Assembly (NCBI GenBank): GCA_005793025.1
Contig: SXQI01000183.1
Location: 1 to 17,228 of the forward strand
Source: Verrucomicrobiales bacterium
GTDB taxonomy: Bacteria > Verrucomicrobiota > Verrucomicrobiia > Limisphaerales > SXQI01
Direction of reading: 5' to 3'
DNA length: 17,228 nt
Part shown: piece by piece, positions 1-6,346 of the stretch
How positions within the stretch are numbered: the first letter of the stretch is position 1
Layout: each line of letters starts with the position of its first letter
The notes under the pieces: generated by a model
Database searches by the model: none
The model's input: only the letters and a program-made list of their open reading frames with translations
Told to the model about the DNA's origin: nothing
Program-made: the position numbers and the translations under genes

Positions 1-54
1 CACGGCCAAGCAATCGCAGCCGCCAGCCTCCCATCGATCCAATCACCTCGTTAA
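1..54 (+). CDS. possible C-terminal tail of an upstream gene (partial)
   Basis: Frame 1 is open from the left edge and reads 17 codons (HGQAIAAASLPSIQSPR) to a TAA at 52-54, 14 bases before the deacetylase start. The tail is too short to assign to a family. It fits an upstream gene in the same operon, but an open stretch this short can occur by chance. Confidence 0.22.
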   Translation, partial: HGQAIAAASLPSIQSPR

Positions 55-68
55 CCATTAAAATCGCC

Positions 69-950
69 ATGAACCCCTTTCTCTCCTTCGTCAATGGTTT
101 TGAACGCCTCCTCCGCGAGGGGAAAGGTTTCCCCCTCGGAGAGCGACCCCCTTCCCTTCATCCATCGGTCACCTCTGGTGCGCCACGCGCTCTAATTTTT
201 TCGCCTCATCCCGATGACGAATGCATCATTGGTGCTCTACCCCTCAGGCTCCTAAGGCAGGGCGGCTATTCGGTAAGTAACGTGGCGGTGACTCAAGGAA
301 GCAACCCAGCCCGCCAAGCAGCACGCTGGGGGGAACTCCAGCAAGCCTGTGATTACCTCGGCTACGGCCTGATCGCGACCTCTCCATCAGGACTCATTAA
401 CGTGAACGCTAAAACGAGAGCCACGGATCCTGTTTTTTGGTCGAAATCAGTAGATGTAGTCGCCAAAATCCTGCAAGAAACTAAACCATCGGTCATTTTT
501 TTCCCGCACGAACACGACTGGAACAGCTCTCATATCGGGACCCACTGGTTGCTCATCGATGCGTTGCATCAACTCGGCCCAAGTTTTCAATGTTATGCAA
601 TCGAAACCGAATACTGGGGCCAGAACGCACAACCCAATCTCATGGTGGAATCATCCAACGAAGATGTCGCCGACCTAGTGACCGGAACCTCCTTCCACGT
701 GGGAGAGGTAATGCGCAACCCATTCCATTTATTCCTTCCCGCTTGGATGCAGGATAACGTCCGCCGTGGGAGTGAGCTGGTGGGCGGACAAGGCCAAGCA
801 GCACCGGATTTTACCTTCGCCACACTTTACAGGTTACGTCGATGGGACGGAACCTCGTTGAAGGAAGTTCAAATCGGCGGCAAAACTTTGGCTCGCCAAA
901 CTTCCCCAATCACGCTGTTCCAAGATTTAACTCCTACCAAGAGCTCCTGA
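69..950 (+). CDS. PIG-L / LmbE-like family deacetylase
   Basis: This 293-residue protein is a predicted zinc-dependent N-acetyl-sugar deacetylase of the PIG-L/LmbE/MshB superfamily, which removes acetyl groups from GlcNAc-type substrates. The signature HPDDE motif lies at residues 47-51 (FSPHPDDECIIG) after a hydrophobic strand. A second motif, PHEHDWNSSHIGTH at 146-159, supplies the third metal ligand, most likely H155. In the family, the His and second Asp of HPDDE plus this distal His bind zinc, and the first Asp acts as general base; all are present. There is no signal peptide, so it is probably cytoplasmic. The start is the first ATG of the frame; no clear Shine-Dalgarno sequence precedes it. 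The comF-like gene follows 18 bases after the stop, so the two are probably co-transcribed. The substrate cannot be told from sequence; amino-sugar recycling is the obvious guess. Confidence 0.88.
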   Translation: MNPFLSFVNGFERLLREGKGFPLGERPPSLHPSVTSGAPRALIFSPHPDDECIIGALPLRLLRQGGYSVSNVAVTQGSNPARQAARWGELQQACDYLGYGLIATSPSGLINVNAKTRATDPVFWSKSVDVVAKILQETKPSVIFFPHEHDWNSSHIGTHWLLIDALHQLGPSFQCYAIETEYWGQNAQPNLMVESSNEDVADLVTGTSFHVGEVMRNPFHLFLPAWMQDNVRRGSELVGGQGQAAPDFTFATLYRLRRWDGTSLKEVQIGGKTLARQTSPITLFQDLTPTKSS

Positions 951-968
951 GATCGGAGTGTGCGTCCT

Positions 969-1724
969 ATGTTCCCAGAGAAATCAACCAACCTTTGGGT
1001 TAGTTTTTGGGAGAGCATCGCCGGAATTTTTTATCCAAACCTTTGTCAAATCTGTCGCGCTGAGCGGGCCACGCGACCAGAAGGCTATGTGGGGATAGAA
1101 TGTCGCAAGAAAGTAAAAGTCATAGAACCCCCATTCTGCGAAACCTGTGGACAACACTACTTTGGAGAGATTACCCAATCTTTTCGCTGCGGTAATTGTT
1201 CCGATCAACAGATTGCCTACACCTCAGCCCGATCCGCCTGTATCTTTGCAGGTCCTGTCATGGAAGCCATCCATTGCTATAAATACCAACGAGCCCTCTG
1301 GTATGAACCATTTCTCTCTCAACTTTTGCTGGACGCAGCTCTTCCGATCCTATCGGAAACCTCATGGGATGCGATCATTCCAGTGCCGCTTTTCTCAACG
1401 CGCCAGCGAGGTCGGGAGTTTAATCAGTCAGAACGTCTCGCGCGCCATTTGGGTCGCGCCCTCGGTGTCCCGGTCCTGAACAAGGTCCTGCGGCGGACCA
1501 GACCCACTATATCCCAAACCAAACTCGATCGAACGGCGCGAAAAGAGAATATGGACGGTGCGTTTGATCTCAATCAACTCCCCGAGACCCCCTTAGTCCG
1601 AGTCATATTGGTGGACGATGTTTTCACCACGGGTGCCACGGCGAACGCATGCGCAATTCCCCTGATCAAAAACGGTATCCAAACTGTGGTTGTTTGGACA
1701 GTTGCTCGAAGCGAGGCAAGGTAG
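969..1724 (+). CDS. ComF family phosphoribosyltransferase-like protein
   Basis: This 251-residue protein matches the ComF/GntX family: an N-terminal zinc-binding segment followed by a type I phosphoribosyltransferase fold. Three CxxC pairs are visible, at C26/C29, C57/C60 and C74/C77, with an extra C45. The segment PVPLFSTRQRGREFNQSERL (139-158) is the family's conserved R-x-R-G-F-NQ region. QTKLDRTARKENMDGAF (183-199) is the second conserved block. VILVDDVFTTGAT (212-224) is the PRPP-binding loop. In naturally competent bacteria ComF helps take up transforming DNA; in others its role is unsettled, and no com genes are nearby. I chose the ATG at 969 because GGAG at 955-958 is correctly spaced from it. 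The GTG at 960, one base from that GGAG, is too close. The downstream accD begins just after the stop, so the two are likely co-transcribed. Confidence 0.87.
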   Translation: MFPEKSTNLWVSFWESIAGIFYPNLCQICRAERATRPEGYVGIECRKKVKVIEPPFCETCGQHYFGEITQSFRCGNCSDQQIAYTSARSACIFAGPVMEAIHCYKYQRALWYEPFLSQLLLDAALPILSETSWDAIIPVPLFSTRQRGREFNQSERLARHLGRALGVPVLNKVLRRTRPTISQTKLDRTARKENMDGAFDLNQLPETPLVRVILVDDVFTTGATANACAIPLIKNGIQTVVVWTVARSEAR

Positions 1725-1740
1725 TAGAATACCTCCCAAC

Positions 1741-2706
1741 GTGACTAAGCAAAAAGACGGAAACGCGACGACGACGTTCCCCAAGAAAACCTTGGGAGCC
1801 GAGGCTACCGAACCGGCATTGACGCCACCGCCAACCACCTCGAACAATGCCTTTGTCAAAAAACCACGGCTAGGCCCTTCAAAATCCAGAAAACGCGAGA
1901 TTCCTGAGGGGCTTTGGAATAAATGCCCACGATGCAGCACCCTCCTTTACGATAAAGAACTCGATGAAAACCTAAAGGTTTGCCTTCATTGTCAGCATCA
2001 CTTTCCGATCGGGGCACGCGAGCGCATCAATTCTCTGGTTGAAACTTGTTCTTTCACTGAGATCGATGCTGACATGACCAGTCGTGATCCTCTGAGTTTC
2101 CCGGCCTACGCCGACAAGCTTGTTCGGGACCTCAAGTCAGGGGTTCGAAAGGATGCTGTAGTAACCGGACTCGGTAAAATAGGAGCCCATCGTGTGGGGT
2201 TAGGAGCTATGGATTTCGCGTTTCTAGGAGGGTCGATGGGGTCAGTTGTTGGCGAAAAACTGACGCGCCTGATCGAACTCGGAACCGAAAAGAAATTACC
2301 TGTCATCATTGTTTCCACCAGCGGAGGAGCTCGGATGTACGAAGGGATGTTCAGCTTGATGCAGATGGCAAAGACCTGTGGCGCATTGGCTTACCATGCT
2401 AAGCAGCGTCTTCCTTTCATCAGTGTGTTGACGGATCCAACGTTCGCCGGCGTGATGGCTAGCTTTGCGACCGTCGGGGACTTAATTATAGCAGAACCTG
2501 CGGCTAGGATTGGATTTGCTGGGGCGCGCGTAATCAAGGATACAACCCAATCTGAGCTTCCAGCCGACTTTCAAACGTCAGAGTTCCTTCTTGAACACGG
2601 TTTGATAGACGCGATTGTAGCTCGGAAGGAATTGAAAACCACGTTGGAGTTTTACCTCGATTTCCTGATGAGTGGTCAGAAAAAAATCCAGTCCCCGACA
2701 GGGTGA
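1741..2706 (+). CDS. accD: acetyl-CoA carboxylase carboxyltransferase subunit beta
   Basis: AccD pairs with AccA to form the carboxyltransferase that moves the carboxyl group from biotin-BCCP to acetyl-CoA, giving malonyl-CoA for fatty-acid synthesis in the cytoplasm. The zinc ribbon is intact (C62, C65, C81, C84), preceded by KSRKREIPEGLWNKCP, a hallmark of the family. The carboxyltransferase core shows STSGGARMYEG (192-202), LMQMAKT (206-212), FATVGDLIIAEP and SEFLLEHGLID. Two usually conserved spots differ: PTTGGV reads PTFAGV (233-238), and GPRVI reads GARVI. The start is uncertain. The frame is open back to a TTG at 1690 inside the ComF gene, but the GTG at 1741, 16 bases after the ComF stop, is simpler and gives 321 residues. 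Even so, about 35 Thr/Pro/Ala-rich residues precede the conserved part, more than usual. No accA, folC or trp gene is beside it. Confidence 0.93.
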   Translation: MTKQKDGNATTTFPKKTLGAEATEPALTPPPTTSNNAFVKKPRLGPSKSRKREIPEGLWNKCPRCSTLLYDKELDENLKVCLHCQHHFPIGARERINSLVETCSFTEIDADMTSRDPLSFPAYADKLVRDLKSGVRKDAVVTGLGKIGAHRVGLGAMDFAFLGGSMGSVVGEKLTRLIELGTEKKLPVIIVSTSGGARMYEGMFSLMQMAKTCGALAYHAKQRLPFISVLTDPTFAGVMASFATVGDLIIAEPAARIGFAGARVIKDTTQSELPADFQTSEFLLEHGLIDAIVARKELKTTLEFYLDFLMSGQKKIQSPTG

Positions 2707-2727
2707 GACTCTCGCATTTCGTCGATT

Positions 2728-4230
2728 TTAGTAAATCTTTCTCAGGTGGGACGGGAGAATGTTCAGCTCTGATCGGTATTTCGCGATTGTTCGCCTAGCG
2801 ATTTGTATCCCCTTCTCCCCCAATCGTTTCACCACCAAATCGTCCGGCAATGGGGTTGACGAATCCTCGTCCCTAATCATTTCCGCAATGAGATCTTTGA
2901 CGCTCGTATTGGACATTCCAACTCCCGAGGATGTCTTTATACCGGAGGTAAAAAAATACTTCATTTCCACGATGCCTCGTGGAGTCTGCATATATTTGCC
3001 CGAGACTGCGCGGCTTACCGTCGTCTCGTGAACACCCAACGCTGCCGCGATCTGAACCATGGTCATGGGTTTAAGAAACGAAATCCCTTTCTCCATGAAT
3101 TCGACCTGTCGTTTCACAATCTCCCGGGCGACATTCAGGATCGTTTGTTGGCGTTGTTGAAGACTTTTGATCAAAAACTTACCCGACCGAATCTTTTCTC
3201 GAATATAATCGCGAACCTCAACAGAACTCTCGGCCTGTGCCATTAAATCCTTGTAAGTATTACTAATGCGTAAACGTGGCACTTGATCATTGTTGGTGCT
3301 CACAACCCATTCCTCACCCAACTTTTGCACAAAAACCTCCGGAAGAATATATTGCTGATTATTTGGCAGAAACGCGCGGCCCGGGCGAGGTTCCAGATGA
3401 CTGATTCGTTCAATCGCTTCCTGAATTTCCTCCACAGATGCTCCGAGGCGGAGAGCAATGTCCGGCACTCGCCTTTTCCCCAGTGCTTCCATGTAGTTTT
3501 TGATGATCTGGTAATCCATCGAATGGGTTTTATTTGCGCGCTCCAACTGCAACATGAGGCACTCTCGCAAATCCCTTGCCCCAACCCCGGGCGGATGAAA
3601 CCCTTGAATCACCTTGAGGACCTCCTCGATCTTCACCCCGTCAACATTCGTGGAGAACGCAAGTTCATCCACAGAACTCTGCAAGTGGCCGTAATCATCG
3701 ATATTACCAATAATGATTTCGGCAACCTTACACTGTTCATCTGTTAAATCAGCGGTGCGAACCTGCTCGAGTAACATTTCTTGGAACGACACAGCAACAC
3801 TCAACGAGTCAAATAAGTGCTGCCGCCGTTCTTCATCCTCACCATCAAACCGTTGAGGAACAAGCGTTTGTGAAAAACTGTCACGCCACTCCTGATCAAT
3901 CTGAGTCAAACGCTCGAATTGAGCCTCAAAATCATCGACAGGATCCGAGGGGGGGTTCTCAGTTGCAGGATCAAACCGAAGGTCTGCGGGGGGTTCTGCC
4001 AAATCGGAGGATTCCGTCGGTTCCTCCGCATCACTACTCGGAGTATTCTCATCCCCAACCCCATCCGGAGAGGCGATTTCCTCAAGCACAGGATTCATCG
4101 CCAACTCCTGTTCGACTAAACCCTTAAGTTCGAGAGTCGGGGCTTGGAGCAGGATGAGCGATTGCTGGAGCTGGGGTGCCAGCGCCTGCGACAACGCCAT
4201 GCGTTGGGATAAATGCATTCCGTGAGCCAT
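2728..4230 (-). CDS. rpoN: RNA polymerase sigma-54 factor
   Basis: Sigma-54 directs RNA polymerase to -24/-12 promoters and needs an AAA+ enhancer-binding activator. Numbered from the ATG at 4230 (500 residues), region I is at 1-50 (HLSQRMALSQALAPQLQQSL and a Leu/Gln-rich run). A strongly acidic region II linker covers about 51-140. The core-binding domain spans about 145-320. The helix-turn-helix is at about 391-410 (MVQIAAALGVHETTVSRAVS). The RpoN box ARRTIAKYRSEL is at 478-489, matching the family signature. The frame extends to a TTG at 4302, but the added 24 residues do not resemble sigma-54. ATG 4230 or ATG 4218 fits better; neither has a clear ribosome-binding site. It converges on accD with a 21-base gap and is divergent from htpG. 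The usual neighbours lptB, hpf and ptsN are absent. No sigma-54 activator gene is in the window. Confidence 0.95.
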   Translation of the reverse strand: MAHGMHLSQRMALSQALAPQLQQSLILLQAPTLELKGLVEQELAMNPVLEEIASPDGVGDENTPSSDAEEPTESSDLAEPPADLRFDPATENPPSDPVDDFEAQFERLTQIDQEWRDSFSQTLVPQRFDGEDEERRQHLFDSLSVAVSFQEMLLEQVRTADLTDEQCKVAEIIIGNIDDYGHLQSSVDELAFSTNVDGVKIEEVLKVIQGFHPPGVGARDLRECLMLQLERANKTHSMDYQIIKNYMEALGKRRVPDIALRLGASVEEIQEAIERISHLEPRPGRAFLPNNQQYILPEVFVQKLGEEWVVSTNNDQVPRLRISNTYKDLMAQAESSVEVRDYIREKIRSGKFLIKSLQQRQQTILNVAREIVKRQVEFMEKGISFLKPMTMVQIAAALGVHETTVSRAVSGKYMQTPRGIVEMKYFFTSGIKTSSGVGMSNTSVKDLIAEMIRDEDSSTPLPDDLVVKRLGEKGIQIARRTIAKYRSELNILPSHLRKIY

Positions 4231-4359
4231 CCGATGCAACCATAACCGGCAAACTGCCAATCTCAAGATTAAAACGGCACGAACAATGCTGCAATGTCCC
4301 AAACCCTGCTTCTCAAGGGCTTTTTGAGCATTTATTTCCTTCTACAGCCCGTCCTTCGC

Positions 4360-4387
4360 TTGACAGAGGTGATTTTGTGCCAACAAT
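4360..4387 (+). promoter_or_regulatory. predicted sigma-70-type promoter of htpG
   Basis: A perfect -35 hexamer TTGACA (4360-4365) is followed after 16 bases by AACAAT (4382-4387), which matches four of six bases of the -10 consensus. Transcription would begin near 4394, leaving a leader of about 14 bases before the htpG ATG. No CIRCE inverted repeat and no sigma-32-like element is visible. The -35 is strong; the -10 and spacing are only fair. Confidence 0.42.
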
Positions 4388-4407
4388 CGGTGCTCAATTT
4401 TTGAATT

Positions 4408-6246
4408 ATGGCCGAAAAACATGTTTTCCAAGCGGAAATTCAGCAACTGCTGAACATTGTCATTCATTCCCTTTATACTGATAAGGAGATTTTCATCCGG
4501 GAATTAGTTTCGAATGCTGCGGACGCACTCGAGAAACTCCGCTTCACCCAGTCTGCAGGACATCCCGTTTTTGAATCGGAAAGCCCCCTCAAAATCAGCA
4601 TTGAAACGGACGAAAAAGAACACCGTCTCGTCATTTCTGATAGCGGCGTCGGGATGACTCACTCGGAACTTGTGGAAAACCTAGGAACAATCGCTCATTC
4701 CGGTTCCAAAGCCTTTTTGCAACGACTAGCGACCGAACAAAAACCCGACGTTAGCCTCATTGGTCAATTCGGCGTCGGCTTCTACTCTGCTTTCATGGTC
4801 GCCAGCAAAGTTTCTGTGGACTCCCGTTCTTATCTACCCGAGGAAAAAGGTTGGCGTTGGACATCTGACGGCTCGGGAGGTTACGAAATCGAGGAAATAG
4901 AAGGTGCCGCCAGAGGCACAAAAATCACCCTCCATCTGAAGGAAGATTCTCACGAATTCAATGAATCGTGGCGGGTAGAGGAGGTCATCAAACGTTATTC
5001 GAGTTTCATCTCCTTCCCTATCGAACTCAACGCAACGTTGATTAATACCAAGCAGGCCATCTGGAGCCGGAACAAGAACGAGATCAAGGAGGAAGAATAT
5101 GATGAGTTCTACTCCTACATCGGCCATGACAAGGAGAAGCCATTATTCCGATTGCACTTTTCTGCGGATGCCCCGCTCTCCATCCAAGCCCTCCTCTATG
5201 TTCCCGGAAAAAATATGGAAGTGATGGGGATGGCTCGCTCCGAGTCGGAGGTGAACCTTTATTGTCGCCGGGTTCTCATCGCGCCCAAAGCAAAGGCCCT
5301 GTTCCCAGAATGGCTAAGGTTCCTCAAAGGTGCTGTGGATAGCGAAGATCTGCCTCTCAACATCTCGCGTGAAAACATGCAAGACACGACCTTGATGCAG
5401 AAGCTGAACAAGGTGTTGACCACCCGGTTCATTAAATTCTTGGATGATCAATCAGAGAAGCATCCAGAGGATTACACCAAGTTCTACAAGGAATATTCAC
5501 GGTTTCTGAAAGAAGGGATCGTCACCGATTATACTCATCGGGATGCTCTAGGAAAACTCCTCCGATTCGAGAGTTCCACGCAACCGAAGGATGAACAGAC
5601 CTCTCTGGCTGATTACATCAAACGGATGCCTTCCGAGCAGAAAGATATCTATTTCTTATTGGCGCCCTCTCGTGCTTCCGCTGAGAGCAGTCCCTACTAT
5701 GAGGTCTTTGTAGCCCGTAAATACGAAGTTCTATTCCTGAGCGATCCTTGGGACGAATTCGTCATGGAGCATTTGCGGACCTTCGAGGGAAAAACTCTTC
5801 AACCCGCCGAGAAGGCTGACCTCACGGTCGAGAATCCACAAAAAACAGACGGAGAACTCTCCCAAGACGAAGCGAAAGAACTGGCTGCATGGCTCAAAGA
5901 ATCCCTCGGTGATCGCGTGGGAGAGGTCAGGGCTTCAGAACGATTAGTAGGCAGTCCTGTCGTGGTTGTTGATAAAGACAAGATGCTCACAGCAAGCATG
6001 CGGCAAATGCTGAAACGGATGAAGCAGGATATTCCTGAAGATACTGAGTTCAAACATGATCTCGAAATCAATAGGAGCCACTCCGTCATTGTCCGATTGA
6101 ACACCATCCGGAATTCGAATGGCCCGCTTGCCACCAAAGTTGCGGAACAACTGCTCGATAATGCCAAAGTAGCCGCAGGAGTGATGGAAGATCCAAGGAT
6201 CATGTTGGCGCGTTTGAACGATCTCCTCGCGGAGGTTTTGAAGTAA
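4408..6246 (+). CDS. htpG: molecular chaperone HtpG (bacterial Hsp90)
   Basis: HtpG is the cytoplasmic ATP-dependent Hsp90 homodimer that remodels client proteins under stress. At 612 residues it is close to the family length (about 620-635). The N-terminal GHKL ATPase domain shows the expected motifs: IRELVSNAADALEKLRF (30-46) with the catalytic Glu at 32 and Mg-binding Asn at 36; DSGVGM (78-83) with the adenine-contacting Asp; and IGQFGVGFYSAFMV (118-131), the lid-proximal glycine motif. The middle domain contains SEDLPLNISRENMQ, a strongly conserved Hsp90 stretch. The C-terminal dimerisation domain includes a KMLTASMRQMLKRM segment. The start is the ATG at 4408; MAEKHVFQAEIQQLLNIVIH aligns well with other HtpG N-termini. 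No Shine-Dalgarno sequence precedes it. It is probably monocistronic, with its own promoter upstream and a hairpin downstream. Confidence 0.97.
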   Translation: MAEKHVFQAEIQQLLNIVIHSLYTDKEIFIRELVSNAADALEKLRFTQSAGHPVFESESPLKISIETDEKEHRLVISDSGVGMTHSELVENLGTIAHSGSKAFLQRLATEQKPDVSLIGQFGVGFYSAFMVASKVSVDSRSYLPEEKGWRWTSDGSGGYEIEEIEGAARGTKITLHLKEDSHEFNESWRVEEVIKRYSSFISFPIELNATLINTKQAIWSRNKNEIKEEEYDEFYSYIGHDKEKPLFRLHFSADAPLSIQALLYVPGKNMEVMGMARSESEVNLYCRRVLIAPKAKALFPEWLRFLKGAVDSEDLPLNISRENMQDTTLMQKLNKVLTTRFIKFLDDQSEKHPEDYTKFYKEYSRFLKEGIVTDYTHRDALGKLLRFESSTQPKDEQTSLADYIKRMPSEQKDIYFLLAPSRASAESSPYYEVFVARKYEVLFLSDPWDEFVMEHLRTFEGKTLQPAEKADLTVENPQKTDGELSQDEAKELAAWLKESLGDRVGEVRASERLVGSPVVVVDKDKMLTASMRQMLKRMKQDIPEDTEFKHDLEINRSHSVIVRLNTIRNSNGPLATKVAEQLLDNAKVAAGVMEDPRIMLARLNDLLAEVLK

Positions 6247-6272
6247 CCCAAAGAAGCCGTCATTTTGTGGGA

Positions 6273-6302
6273 GCCGGTTTCCTCGAACTCGAGGAAACTG
6301 GC
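6273..6302. terminator. 14-bp hairpin between htpG and the protease gene
   Basis: The arms GCCGGTTTCCTCGA (6273-6286) and TCGAGGAAACTGGC (6289-6302) are inverted repeats with one G-U-compatible mismatch and two bases between them. The hairpin begins 26 bases after the htpG stop and ends 11 bases before the complement of the protease stop, so it can form in transcripts from both sides. No T-run follows on either strand, so it is not a textbook intrinsic terminator. It may still stabilise 3' ends or act with Rho. Confidence 0.55.
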
Positions 6303-6303
6303 C

Positions 6304-6346
6304 ACTCAATGGCTCAAGGTTGAACCTCGATCTGGAACCATTGAGT
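6304..6346. repeat. second inverted repeat overlapping the protease 3' end
   Basis: ACTCAATGG (6304-6312) pairs perfectly with CCATTGAGT (6338-6346) across a 25-base loop. The loop itself holds the small palindrome TCAAGGTTGA. The right arm lies within the last codons of the protease gene. The pair sits one base from the stronger hairpin at 6273-6302, so the two could form a tandem structure at the convergent gene ends. Confidence 0.4.

Noticed and set aside
2724..2740. GATTT-TAGT-AAATC followed by TTTCT between accD and rpoN as a terminator
   Set aside because: A 5-bp AT-rich stem with only a short T stretch is too weak to claim; it also overlaps the rpoN stop codon.
3283..3747. 154-codon plus-strand open frame inside rpoN
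   Set aside because: It is antisense to conserved sigma-54 coding sequence and reads as a shadow translation rich in His, Asn and Leu.
4231..4302. 24-residue N-terminal extension of RpoN from a TTG codon
   Set aside because: The extension is not like sigma-54 region I, and ATG codons at 4230 and 4218 precede the conserved sequence directly.
4366..4382. TGGCAC on the minus strand upstream of rpoN, resembling a sigma-54 -24 element
   Set aside because: The matching -12 element is missing: the expected TTGC position reads CACC, so the GG-N10-GC spacing is not met.
5799..6305. 168-codon open frame antisense to the end of htpG
   Set aside because: It is Ser/Thr-rich and low in information, as expected of a shadow of the well-conserved HtpG reading frame, and has no start signal.
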